DNA from: Polyangiaceae bacterium
GTDB lineage: Bacteria; Myxococcota; Polyangia; Polyangiales; Polyangiaceae
DNA: 5,988 nt
Assembly: GCA_025936205.1 (NCBI GenBank)
Contig: JAICTU010000532.1
Location: forward strand, 1-5,988
Reading direction: 5' to 3'
Part shown: in pieces, positions 1-5,884 of the stretch
How positions within the stretch are numbered: position 1 is the stretch's first letter
How the letters are laid out: every line of letters begins with the position of its first letter
Translations under genes and position numbers: made by a program
Notes under the pieces: generated by a model
What the model was told of the DNA's origin: nothing
Databases searched by the model: none
The model's input: the letters and a program-made list of their open reading frames with translations, nothing else

Positions 1-79
1 AAAAACGCATCCTCAAAAACGCATCCTCAAAAACGCATCCTCAAAAACGCATCCTCAAAAACGCATCCTCAAAAACGCA
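1..79. repeat. 14-bp tandem repeat (minisatellite), about 5.6 copies
   Basis: The unit AAAAACGCATCCTC occurs five times without a mismatch (1-14, 15-28, 29-42, 43-56, 57-70), followed by a 9-base partial copy (71-79). The array begins at the window edge and may be longer. Its right end lies inside the pyrophosphatase gene: on the minus strand the last codons (CGT TTT TGA) are built from the repeat, so each further copy repeats that gene's terminal bases including TGA. Copy-number change outside the gene would therefore leave the protein intact. There are no spacers and the unit is not self-complementary. Identical copies suggest recent slippage expansion; an assembly artefact cannot be excluded. 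Confidence 0.95.
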
Positions 80-704
80 AAGTCGGCGGCGTTTCCCCGT
101 ACACCTCGGTGTAGTCCTCTTGCGAGGCCGTGATCACGCGCGCGGCGTGCGCGTGCGAATAGCTGCCGGCGAGGCGTACCTTGCTCGGTGAGCCCGGCAC
201 CAGCTTGTACGTCGAGAAGTAGTGCGTCAGCCGCTCCAGGAGCGCGGGCGGCAAGTCGCTCAGCTCCTTGGCGTTGCTCCAGACCAGATCATTGTCGAGC
301 ACGGCCACGATCTTGTCGTCCGCCTCGCCGTTGTCGATCATCTGGATGCCGCCGATCACGCGCGCGTTGAGCACGATGTCGGAGCGCGTGATGGCGCGCT
401 CGCTCATCACGCAGATGTCGAGCGGGTCCCCGTCTGCGCGCTCCACGCCCGGCGCCGATAGCGCCGCCACGCGCTTGCCGCAGAACGTGCGCGGGATGAA
501 CCCATAGAGCGTCGGTGGCGTCGCGGCGCCGCGCTGCGGGCGATCGACACGCAGGTAACCAGTGGCCTTGTCGATCTCGTACTTCACCGTGTCGAACGGC
601 GTGATCTCGATATACGCGCTCACGACTTCCGGAGAGCGGGGACCGGGCTCGAGGCCGTGCCAAGGATGCGGGCGCCAGCGAAAGAACGGCTGCGGCGTAG
701 ACAT
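69..704 (-). CDS. ppa: Soluble family I inorganic pyrophosphatase
   Basis: This 211-residue cytoplasmic enzyme hydrolyses pyrophosphate to two phosphates, a Mg-dependent reaction that pulls biosynthetic pyrophosphorolysis forward. The family signature DGDPLDI is at residues 91-97 and supplies the metal-binding aspartates D91, D93 and D96. By alignment to the E. coli enzyme from memory, other active-site equivalents are E33, K41, E43, R55, Y67, D124, D129, K131, Y166 and K167, so it should be active. The segment between YGFIPRT (67-73) and DGDPLDI is about ten residues longer than in E. coli, and a proline region replaces the E. coli Tyr51 equivalent. Both fit the subfamily with an N-terminal HPWHG motif (13-17). 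No clear Shine-Dalgarno precedes the ATG, but the HPWHG segment supports this start. The last codons lie in the 14-bp tandem repeat. It appears monocistronic and is divergent from the SnoaL-like gene. Confidence 0.95.
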   Translation of the reverse strand: MSTPQPFFRWRPHPWHGLEPGPRSPEVVSAYIEITPFDTVKYEIDKATGYLRVDRPQRGAATPPTLYGFIPRTFCGKRVAALSAPGVERADGDPLDICVMSERAITRSDIVLNARVIGGIQMIDNGEADDKIVAVLDNDLVWSNAKELSDLPPALLERLTHYFSTYKLVPGSPSKVRLAGSYSHAHAARVITASQEDYTEVYGETPPTLRF

Positions 705-912
705 CGGCGCAGCCTAACGCCGAGCAGGTTTCGTGCAAATCATTCCAGCGCCATCACGAGGATTTGGGCCGGGCCTGCACCGGGCGCCCCCGCGCGACAC
801 CTCGGGGCGCGGCGCGTCCCCGGACAACCGGCAATTTCGACCCGTGCGATCGATCCGTCGAGCCCAGTGGCTCGTAGTTACGCTGACGCAACTGCCGCAC
901 CAGAAGACCCCA
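705..912. other. Divergent intergenic region, no clear signals
   Basis: These 208 bases separate the divergent starts of the pyrophosphatase (minus) and SnoaL-like (plus) genes and should hold promoters for both. I found no convincing -35/-10 pair, terminator or riboswitch. The plus-strand frame of the SnoaL-like gene stays open back to an ATG at 733, but the roughly 60 extra residues are rich in Arg, Pro and Gly with no recognisable domain and look like translated non-coding GC-rich DNA. Confidence 0.6.
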
Positions 913-1335
913 GTGAACCACGTCGAGACAGTCAGAAGTATCTATACCGCCTTTGGCCGCCAGGATGTGCCCGCGATCCTGGAGCGCCTCGCTCCGGATA
1001 TCGAATGGGAGTACGCCTATCGGGACGAAGGCATCCCGTGGCTGCTGCCTCGGCGGGGACCCGAGGGCGCGCTCGCGTTCTTGCAGTCGCTCTCTGCGTT
1101 CCAGTTGACCAGATTCGACGTGCAACACGTGCTCGGCGAAGGCAACCTGGTCGTTGCGCTGATCAACGTCGAAGGCGTCGTCGTCTCTACAGGCAAGCGC
1201 ATCGTCGAAGAGAACGAGGTCCACCTCTGGTTCTTCAACGAACGCGGTCTGGCACAGCGCTTCCGCCACGTCGCAGACACGCTGCAACACTGGCGGGCCT
1301 GTCAGCCCCCGACGGATTCGGCGAAGCTGCGGTAA
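913..1335 (+). CDS. SnoaL-like / NTF2-fold protein
   Basis: This 140-residue protein of the SnoaL-like, NTF2-fold superfamily is a small cone-shaped alpha+beta protein. Members include polyketide cyclases, isomerases and many proteins of unknown function. The pattern is typical: an N-terminal helix (VETVRSIYTAFGRQD, 4-18), a helix leading to the strand LAPDIEWEY (26-34), PWLLPRRGPEGALAFLQSL (42-60), then the strands NLVVALINVEGVV (78-90) and EVHLWFFNERGLAQRFRHV (102-120). The length matches a single domain. I chose the GTG at 913 because the fold starts there; the ribosome-binding site is weak (AGAAG at about 903). Another in-frame GTG at 844 and an ATG at 733 would add non-domain sequence. 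Substrate and enzymatic activity cannot be told from sequence. Its last 34 bases overlap the 3' end of the convergent PilZ-protein gene. Confidence 0.8.
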   Translation: MNHVETVRSIYTAFGRQDVPAILERLAPDIEWEYAYRDEGIPWLLPRRGPEGALAFLQSLSAFQLTRFDVQHVLGEGNLVVALINVEGVVVSTGKRIVEENEVHLWFFNERGLAQRFRHVADTLQHWRACQPPTDSAKLR

Positions 1336-2396
1336 CCCGCTAACCAGGTCGCGCGATCGGCGCGTGAGCCGTCCACGATCTCGAGACCGAAGCCCGGCGG
1401 CACCGTGGCCATCGCGCTGCCGCCGTAGCCGCGCCGCCAGCACACGCGCGCCTCGAGCCGCACCAGGCGCTCCTTGCGCGGCGGCCGCAGCTCCAGCCAA
1501 ACGGTGTCTTCCACCGGGGGCGCGAGGCTGCGCACGTACAAGCCGCCCTCGCTGACGTTGTACGAGAGTCCGTAGTCATCCACGTCGCGGCCCGCGCAGC
1601 GGAACGCGACCATGGTCCCGTAGAGCAAGCGCCGGCTGGAGCGCTGATCGTCGGCGGCGCCGCGACCCAGCTCGTTGGCGAGGAACACGATGTTCTCGGG
1701 AGGCGCGAAGCTGTCGGTCACGGCAGCGTTGGGCATGTCCTTGATCCAGACATGGATCTGGCGCATGTGCCGCGGCGGCGTGCTCACGATCCAGAGCGTG
1801 TGCGCGTTGCGCGGCGCCGCGCGCGTGATCAGCTCTTGCACGCCCTCGAGCTGTGCGTCGATCACCACCAGACGCGGGTTGCGCTCGCGCGCGAAGCGCT
1901 CGGTCTCCGCCAGGTCGACGGCGAAGTGGATGGCGTAGCCGGCGTTGCTGAGCATGCGGCCCAGCACGATGCGCCGGTCGCGGTCGCCGGCAGAGATCAA
2001 CGCCACCTTGTCCTGGCTGGCAGCCGGTCGCTCCCAGGGCACCAGGGGCAGGCGCCGCAAGCGCGCGGTCAGCGCCTCTTGCCCGCGCAGCGCGACCACG
2101 TCGTCGCCGCCGCAGCTGAAGGCCTCCGCGAAGGCCAGCTCGCTCACCTCCGGCGCCAACGCCACGATCGGCACGAGCGCGTGGCGAACCTGCGCTCGCA
2201 CTTCGAGGCAGCTGCGCTCGAGCGCGCCGTTTGCGCCATCGAGCAGCAGCGTATGCGGCTCGTTGTCCTCGAGCCAGCTCAGCGCCTCGCCGATCGAGTC
2301 GACTTGATTGAAATCGATGCCCGCCGCGCGGCTAGCTGCCTCCAGCCCTTCCGCCGTCGTTCCACCAAAACGACCTACTGCCAATGTCGCACGCAT
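1302..2396 (-). CDS. Tandem receiver-like and PilZ domain protein, probable c-di-GMP effector
   Basis: A 364-residue predicted cytoplasmic signalling protein with three domains. Domain 1 (about 3-118) resembles a CheY receiver, with D53 in LLLDGAN at the phospho-acceptor position, but lacks the N-terminal acidic pair and the later Thr/Lys, so it is probably a pseudo-receiver. Domain 2 (about 129-245) is closer to canonical: acidic pocket D138/D140 in SAGDRD, D180 in LVVIDAQ and S205/T206 after LWIV, but no conserved Lys. The C-terminal PilZ domain (about 250-360) has the c-di-GMP motif RxxxR (R252-R256) and [DN]xSxxG (N280, S282, G285), so binding is likely. I chose the ATG at 2396 because a purine-rich ribosome-binding site lies 10 bases upstream and it clears the preceding gene; an in-frame ATG at 2444 would overlap that gene. 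Probably co-transcribed with the lipoprotein. The output target is unknown. Confidence 0.85.
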   Translation of the reverse strand: MRATLAVGRFGGTTAEGLEAASRAAGIDFNQVDSIGEALSWLEDNEPHTLLLDGANGALERSCLEVRAQVRHALVPIVALAPEVSELAFAEAFSCGGDDVVALRGQEALTARLRRLPLVPWERPAASQDKVALISAGDRDRRIVLGRMLSNAGYAIHFAVDLAETERFARERNPRLVVIDAQLEGVQELITRAAPRNAHTLWIVSTPPRHMRQIHVWIKDMPNAAVTDSFAPPENIVFLANELGRGAADDQRSSRRLLYGTMVAFRCAGRDVDDYGLSYNVSEGGLYVRSLAPPVEDTVWLELRPPRKERLVRLEARVCWRRGYGGSAMATVPPGFGLEIVDGSRADRATWLAGYRSFAESVGG

Positions 2397-2406
2397 GGGT
2401 CCCCAG

Positions 2407-2416
2407 CTCTCTCTCC
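2407..2416 (-). promoter_or_regulatory. Ribosome-binding site for the PilZ-protein gene
   Basis: On the minus strand the purine run GGAGAGAGAG begins two bases after the lipoprotein stop (TGA at 2421-2419) and ends 10 bases before the ATG at 2396. Spacing is slightly long, but nothing else in the 22-base gap fits better. It decides the start in favour of 2396 and suggests the two genes are translated from one transcript. Confidence 0.55.
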
Positions 2417-2418
2417 GG

Positions 2419-3498
2419 TCAACGGCGCAAGGCGCCACGGCCATAACCGCGGCGCTGGCCCGGATCCGAATCAATGAGGAGATTCGGGAGAGGCCGGGAC
2501 TGTGCGGCAGGTGGCAGCAGCGGCTCCAGGCGCCCCGCCGCGACGCGCTCCAGGCCCCGGAGGACGCGCTCCGCATCGAGCTGAACGGCCAGCACCAGGG
2601 CCGCCGGGCTGGCGCTCACCACCGGCTGCGAGCGGGGCTGATCCAGGCTCAGCTCGCGACCGAGCGGGCCGCTCGACACGGCTTGCCAGAGGTTCGACAG
2701 CTGCTCGCGATCTCGCTCGCCGTCCCACGAACCGGCGATCGCGAGGCGCAGCTGCAAGACCTCGCCTTCGAGATCGATCGCGGCGGCGATCGCCGTAGCG
2801 GCAGTGAGCAGACCTGCGCCTTCCGGCAACGTGTGCTCCGTGAAGGGCCCGAGCGCATACATGCGCAGCGGGCCGGGCTGCAGAAACTCCGGCGGCAGAC
2901 CCGAGAGCACGGCGCCGCGCAGGGCCGGAACAACGCCGGAAAGACGACCGCGCGCACGGTACTCGACGATGCGAGCCAGCATCGGATCGGCGACGGCCAC
3001 CGCGAGCACCGCATCATCGAGACGCACCAGGGCCTCCGGCGTCGAACCCACGAGGCCCGTCACGCGCCAGACGGCGGAGTGCGTGCGCTGCACACGCGCC
3101 GATCCGGCGAGCCGCTCGATGAAAGGCTGCTCGGGCTTCGTCACCCAGCCGCTCGCGTCGGCGAGGTAGAGCGTGCCGAGCTCGAACCCCGCGACGATCG
3201 CGCGCTCGGTGCGCAACAGGTCGACCCCCGTCGCCTTTGCGAACAGCGCCCAGCGCTGATCGGTGAGCCAGCGCTCGCGCACGCCGGCGAGCGCGGGTTG
3301 CCGCGCGAAGTAGCTGGGGCTTCCGGCGATGAGCCAGCGCAGCCCCGCCGCGGGCACGAAATCGCTGAGCGCCCCGAGCTGCAATGGGGGTTCCTCGAGT
3401 TGTGGCGCCAGCGCTGACGGCGCGGCGGAGGGCGCACTCGCCGCGCAGCCGAGCAGAGCCAGCGCACAAAAGTGCCACAACCTGCCGAGCTGCTGCAT
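2419..3498 (-). CDS. Uncharacterised lipoprotein
   Basis: A 359-residue protein of unknown function with a lipoprotein signal peptide: short n-region with R6, hydrophobic stretch LWHFCALALLG (7-17) and lipobox LLGC with the lipidated cysteine C18. Ala at +2 would send it to the outer membrane under the E. coli Lol rule, which may not hold strictly here. An Ala/Pro/Ser tether (19-40) is followed by a mixed alpha/beta region with no enzyme motif I recognise. Notable segments are YFARQPAL (63-70), a strand-like stretch DDAVLAVAVADPMLARIVEY (161-180), VPALRGAVLSGLPPEFL (190-206) and a second globular half to about 330. The tail (340-359) is basic. I chose the ATG at 3498 for the signal peptide; a GTG 15 bases upstream is an alternative, and the frame is open to 3675, overlapping the IHF gene. 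No strong ribosome-binding site is visible. The PilZ-protein gene follows 22 bases downstream. Confidence 0.75.
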   Translation of the reverse strand: MQQLGRLWHFCALALLGCAASAPSAAPSALAPQLEEPPLQLGALSDFVPAAGLRWLIAGSPSYFARQPALAGVRERWLTDQRWALFAKATGVDLLRTERAIVAGFELGTLYLADASGWVTKPEQPFIERLAGSARVQRTHSAVWRVTGLVGSTPEALVRLDDAVLAVAVADPMLARIVEYRARGRLSGVVPALRGAVLSGLPPEFLQPGPLRMYALGPFTEHTLPEGAGLLTAATAIAAAIDLEGEVLQLRLAIAGSWDGERDREQLSNLWQAVSSGPLGRELSLDQPRSQPVVSASPAALVLAVQLDAERVLRGLERVAAGRLEPLLPPAAQSRPLPNLLIDSDPGQRRGYGRGALRR

Positions 3499-3514
3499 CA
3501 CCGTGCAACGCACA

Positions 3515-3538
3515 GTGGGGCGCCGGCGCTCGCCCCAC
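3515..3538. promoter_or_regulatory. Perfect 8-bp GC hairpin upstream of the lipoprotein gene
   Basis: GTGGGGCG (3515-3522) and CGCCCCAC (3531-3538) are exact inverted repeats around an 8-base loop. Inside lies a competing 10-bp palindrome, GCGCCGGCGC (3520-3529). The element sits 16 bases upstream of the lipoprotein ATG and about 70 bases downstream of the IHF-like stop. No T-run follows on either strand, so it is not a classical intrinsic terminator. It could attenuate readthrough, fold the leader over the ribosome-binding region or be an operator; the sequence does not decide. Confidence 0.5.
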
Positions 3539-3607
3539 AACGACACGATCCGAAGCGAGATATCAGCACGCCCGTGAAATGTCAGAGCGCGCGAGTCGAT
3601 CGGCGGA

Positions 3608-3976
3608 TCAGGGCTCGCTGGGCGGCGGCTCTGATGACGATCCGTTGCCCTCGTCTGCGCCGTCATCATCTTCATCGTCGTGCACGAGCGGCGAGTGGCG
3701 ACTGGTATTCACCAGCTCCTTCAGCTCTTTACCGACTTTGAAGAACGGCAGACGCTTGGAAGGTACGGGCACCGGCTGACCCGTACGCGGGTTGCGCCCG
3801 TCGTACGGCTTGTAGGGACGCACCGTGAAACTCCCGAAGCCTCTGATTTCGATGCCTTGCCCGTCTTGCAAAGCACCGGTCATCGTGTCGAACACGCAAT
3901 TGACGACCATCTCGGCGCGCGCTTTGGTCAAATCAGCGCGGGCCGCGATGGCGTCAATGAGTTCGCTCTTCGTCAT
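3608..3976 (-). CDS. ihfB: IHF-beta-like HU-family DNA-binding protein with acidic C-terminal tail
   Basis: A 122-residue nucleoid DNA-bending protein of the HU/IHF family. Residues 1-93 form the complete domain: MTKSELIDAIAARADLTK N-terminus, the IHF-type stretch IEIRGFGSF (42-50), the beta-arm RNPRTG (61-66) with intercalating proline P63, and the closing FFKVGKELKELV (78-89). The start MTKSEL and IEIRGFGSF are closer to IHF beta than to E. coli HU. Unlike the roughly 90-95-residue canonical proteins, a 29-residue tail follows (94-122), with an acidic cluster (HDDEDDDGADEG) and a Ser/Pro end. The start is firmly set by GGAGG just upstream. Whether it works as a heterodimer with an alpha subunit or as a homodimer cannot be told here. 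It lies first in a minus-strand series with the lipoprotein and PilZ-protein genes, 109 bases from the former. Confidence 0.92.
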   Translation of the reverse strand: MTKSELIDAIAARADLTKARAEMVVNCVFDTMTGALQDGQGIEIRGFGSFTVRPYKPYDGRNPRTGQPVPVPSKRLPFFKVGKELKELVNTSRHSPLVHDDEDDDGADEGNGSSSEPPPSEP

Positions 3977-3979
3977 TTT

Positions 3980-3985
3980 CCCTCC
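3980..3985 (-). promoter_or_regulatory. Strong Shine-Dalgarno of the IHF-like gene
   Basis: The minus strand reads GGAGGGAAAATG, giving a perfect GGAGG four bases before the ATG at 3976. A second GGAGG lies 16 bases further upstream (4005-4001) with no start codon at a usable distance; it may be incidental. Confidence 0.85.
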
Positions 3986-4008
3986 GTGGCGCCCCGTGAT
4001 CCTCCTTC

Positions 4009-4037
4009 AGGGTTCACCGTAACCCACGAACTGTCAA
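4009..4037 (-). promoter_or_regulatory. Possible promoter/operator of the IHF-like gene
   Basis: The minus strand carries a perfect -35 hexamer, TTGACA (4037-4032). Downstream is an imperfect dyad with arms GGGTT and AACCC and a 6-base loop (4025-4010), covering the spacer and the expected -10 position. No good -10 hexamer is found at 16-18 bp spacing (AACCCT at 17), so the promoter call is weak. A dyad there would suit an operator, possibly for autoregulation as known for IHF/HU genes elsewhere. Confidence 0.35.
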
Positions 4038-4168
4038 CGCTTTTTGAGGCTTCGCTGGGGCTGGATTCGGCCCTCTCGGCACGTTCTCGGCCATTGGGCT
4101 GGTACGCAATTTTCGCTTATCGAACACGCCGGCGGCGCACGGGCGGGCACGCCCGGGAGTACTCGGAC

Positions 4169-4217
4169 GGAGCCGCAAAGGGTACGGTGGGCGGAGCCCG
4201 CAAAAGGTACGGTGGGC
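4169..4217. repeat. Tandem duplication of a 24/25-bp element
   Basis: Two abutting direct copies, 4169-4192 (24 bp) and 4193-4217 (25 bp). They share GGAGCC at the left, a GCAAA core and the right half GGTACGGTGGGC. They differ by one inserted C and one G/A change. The pair is about 150 bases upstream of the GAF-gene start in non-coding DNA. A binding site for a regulator is possible; simple local duplication is the alternative. Confidence 0.8.
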
Positions 4218-4264
4218 TTCCTGAGGACGTGGGGTGTCGCTCAGTCCGAGCCCACTCGATCCGG

Positions 4265-4274
4265 CCCGTACGGG
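4265..4274. promoter_or_regulatory. 10-bp perfect palindrome CCCGTACGGG
   Basis: This exact palindrome centred on GTAC lies about 90 bases upstream of the GAF-gene start. It shares GTACGG with the duplicated element at 4169-4217. It might be an operator half of that series, but a 10-bp palindrome in GC-rich DNA can occur by chance. Confidence 0.3.
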
Positions 4275-4355
4275 AGCGGCTGGCAGGGACAAATTGGCTT
4301 GCATTCCGGTTGGTTAAGGGTCCACACTCGTGGATCGCCGTGAGTTTGCGCGGAC

Positions 4356-4360
4356 GGAGG
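4356..4360 (+). promoter_or_regulatory. Shine-Dalgarno setting the GAF-gene start
   Basis: GGAGG lies five bases before the ATG at 4366. The in-frame GTG at 4330 has no comparable site, and the 12 residues it would add come from sequence that includes this ribosome-binding site, so 4366 is preferred. Confidence 0.8.
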
Positions 4361-4365
4361 AGCCA

Positions 4366-5880
4366 ATGGTCGACGACGACACACCTGTGAGCTCGACCGT
4401 CGCCACGTCGCCGTCCGGGCGCCCCCCGAGTCAGGAGCCGCCGAGTGCAGGCCCGCCGGAGGTAGAGGGGCCACCGCAGACGGAGCGAGACCCCGCCTCG
4501 GAAGCCTGGACCGGAATGGAGGCAGGCCGGCGCAGAGCCTCCGACAGCGCCCTACCGGAGGGGCAGAGCGGAGTGAGTGTCGGCCTTCCGCTGGCCCGCC
4601 CCTCGGGGCCCCCGTCGGCCATGTTCGCGCCCACCTCCGAGGAAGAAGACCTGGCTGTCGATTCGGGCTGGGCGGACGAGCTGCCCCCGGCCTCTTCGGT
4701 GACCGAGGCCACGCCCCGTTCGCCGGAAGTGGAGCAGCTCGCGCAGAGCGAGGCGGCGCGGGGCAGGCCTCTGCCGCGGCTGCAGCTGGCGGAGCCGGAA
4801 CCTCCGCGCCTGCTGTACGAGAAGGCGCAGGAGCCTTCGGACGATTCGCCCATTCTGTACTGCGAGCGCGTGTTCGTGGTGGACAGCTTGCTCTCCGACG
4901 AGGAGCTCTCCGAGTATCTGCTGTCCGTGCTCACGGCGATTCGCGACGGCTGGCGGCATCGCGACAGCTCGCAGTTCGTGCAGCTCGCGTGTTTCGATCA
5001 CGCCTTCGAGAGTGAGCCCCGCTTTCCACCGCTGGCCACGCTCTCCTGGAAGGACTGGCAAGGCCGCACCGAGCTGTGGGTGCGCGGCGTGCGGCGTTCC
5101 GGCGCGCCGCCGACGGTGGAGCTCGGGGCTCCGGAAGGCGCCGCGCCCGAGCACGCCGCCCCGGTCGAGGAGGGTCAGCCGACGAGCGACGTCGGTGAGC
5201 TTCGCCCGCGCGAGGGCGAAGAAGCGACGCCCCTGGTCGCGCTGCACGAGCGCCGGACGCCGCGTCCGGGCGACAGCGGGACTTCCTGGCAATCGCCGGC
5301 GCGCTCCGGCGAGTATCCGATCCCGAACACCAGCGCCGAGCAGGAGCCGTCCGAGCCGCCGCCGAGCTCGCAGCGCGTGCCCGCAGGCGAAGAGCTGATC
5401 GGGGCCCTGTTCGAGCGCATGAACGAGCTCTCGTACTTGCCGGATCTGCGCGCGGGCGCCGCGTATCTGATCGAGACGCTGGAGGAGTTCATTCCCTGCA
5501 CGGGCATCGCGATCCACGTGCTGGACGCTGCCGCCGGCGAGTTTGTGCTGGCGCGTGCGCTGGCGCCGCAGGCCGCGGATCAGCTGGGCTCGCGTCAGTC
5601 CGAAACGAGCTCGGCGCTCGGGGCGGCAGTGCGCGAGCAGCGCGTGCTGCGCGTGGACGGCGCACGCAATCCGCTCTGGCGCTTGCTGGGGCTGGAGGTA
5701 GCGTACACGCTGTGCGCGCCCGTGCTGCAGCGCGGGCACGTGTTCGGCGCGATCGAGATCGCGCGCTCGGCGAGCGAGGGCGACTTCAGCGATAGCCAGC
5801 TGAAGGCGCTGCAGTTCATCGGCGAACAGTTCGCGGAGTTTCTCTCCGAGAGGCCGTTTGATCCGAGCGAGCTGCACTGA
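4366..5880 (+). CDS. GAF-domain protein with long disordered N-terminus
   Basis: A 504-residue predicted cytoplasmic protein without signal peptide or membrane segment. Residues 1-160 are Pro/Ser/Glu/Ala-rich and probably disordered. Residues about 163-244 form a compact module (ILYCERVFVVD, LLSDEELSEYLLSVLTAIRDGW, then LATLSWKDWQGRTELWVRG) that I do not recognise. A second disordered linker (about 245-340) precedes a C-terminal GAF domain (about 342-497), seen in ALFERMNEL, the helix AGAAYLIETLEEFIPCTGIA, the strand IHVLDAAAGEFVLARAL, VAYTLCAPVLQRGHVFGAIEI and the final helix LKALQFIGEQFAEFL. GAF domains bind small ligands or mediate protein contacts; the ligand here is unknown. There is no histidine kinase, cyclase or DNA-binding domain, so it may act as a sensor or scaffold. 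It appears monocistronic and ends four bases before a convergent frame. Confidence 0.85.
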   Translation: MVDDDTPVSSTVATSPSGRPPSQEPPSAGPPEVEGPPQTERDPASEAWTGMEAGRRRASDSALPEGQSGVSVGLPLARPSGPPSAMFAPTSEEEDLAVDSGWADELPPASSVTEATPRSPEVEQLAQSEAARGRPLPRLQLAEPEPPRLLYEKAQEPSDDSPILYCERVFVVDSLLSDEELSEYLLSVLTAIRDGWRHRDSSQFVQLACFDHAFESEPRFPPLATLSWKDWQGRTELWVRGVRRSGAPPTVELGAPEGAAPEHAAPVEEGQPTSDVGELRPREGEEATPLVALHERRTPRPGDSGTSWQSPARSGEYPIPNTSAEQEPSEPPPSSQRVPAGEELIGALFERMNELSYLPDLRAGAAYLIETLEEFIPCTGIAIHVLDAAAGEFVLARALAPQAADQLGSRQSETSSALGAAVREQRVLRVDGARNPLWRLLGLEVAYTLCAPVLQRGHVFGAIEIARSASEGDFSDSQLKALQFIGEQFAEFLSERPFDPSELH

Positions 5881-5884
5881 GGCG

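Larger units (their letters stand above)
3977..4365. other. Divergent intergenic region between IHF-like and GAF genes
   Basis: About 390 bases with no supported gene. Short frames on both strands have low-complexity translations and no domain. Left to right it holds the IHF leader, a weak plus-strand promoter-like pair (TTGGGC 4094-4099, TATCGA 4118-4123, 18-bp spacing, few consensus matches), a GC-rich inverted repeat GGGCG/CGCCC near 4141-4154, the palindrome GAGTACTC (4157-4164), a duplicated 24/25-bp element (4169-4217), the palindrome CCCGTACGGG (4265-4274) and the GAF gene ribosome-binding site. Confidence 0.6.

Noticed and set aside
1..79. CRISPR array
   Set aside because: The 14-bp units abut directly with no spacers, and no cas gene is present.
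754..1500. Long minus-strand open frame of 248 codons opposite the SnoaL-like gene
   Set aside because: Arg/Ala-rich translation with no domain; it is a shadow of third-position GC bias, overlaps the real PilZ-protein gene and competes with a recognisable fold on the other strand.
1752..2477. Plus-strand open frame of 241 codons opposite the PilZ-protein gene
   Set aside because: No domain or ribosome-binding site, and the minus strand has receiver-like and PilZ signatures.
2308..3417. Plus-strand open frame of 369 codons opposite the lipoprotein gene
   Set aside because: The opposite strand has a signal peptide, lipobox and balanced composition. This frame gives Arg/Ala/Gln-rich low-complexity sequence.
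4099..4118. Sigma-54 promoter (TGGTACG followed by TTTCGC)
   Set aside because: The -12 GC does not fall at the required distance from the -24 GG, and TTGC is replaced by TTTC.
4014..4304. Minus-strand 96-codon open frame in the IHF/GAF intergenic region
   Set aside because: Pro/Arg-rich translation without a domain, no convincing ribosome-binding site, and it runs across the duplicated element and the IHF leader.
4552..5877. Minus-strand open frame of 441 codons opposite the GAF gene
   Set aside because: Arg/Leu/Ala-rich translation without domains; the plus strand has a strong ribosome-binding site and a clear GAF domain.
5881..5884. Intrinsic terminator between the GAF gene and the convergent partial gene
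   Set aside because: Only four bases separate the two stops, and no stem followed by a T-run is seen on either side.
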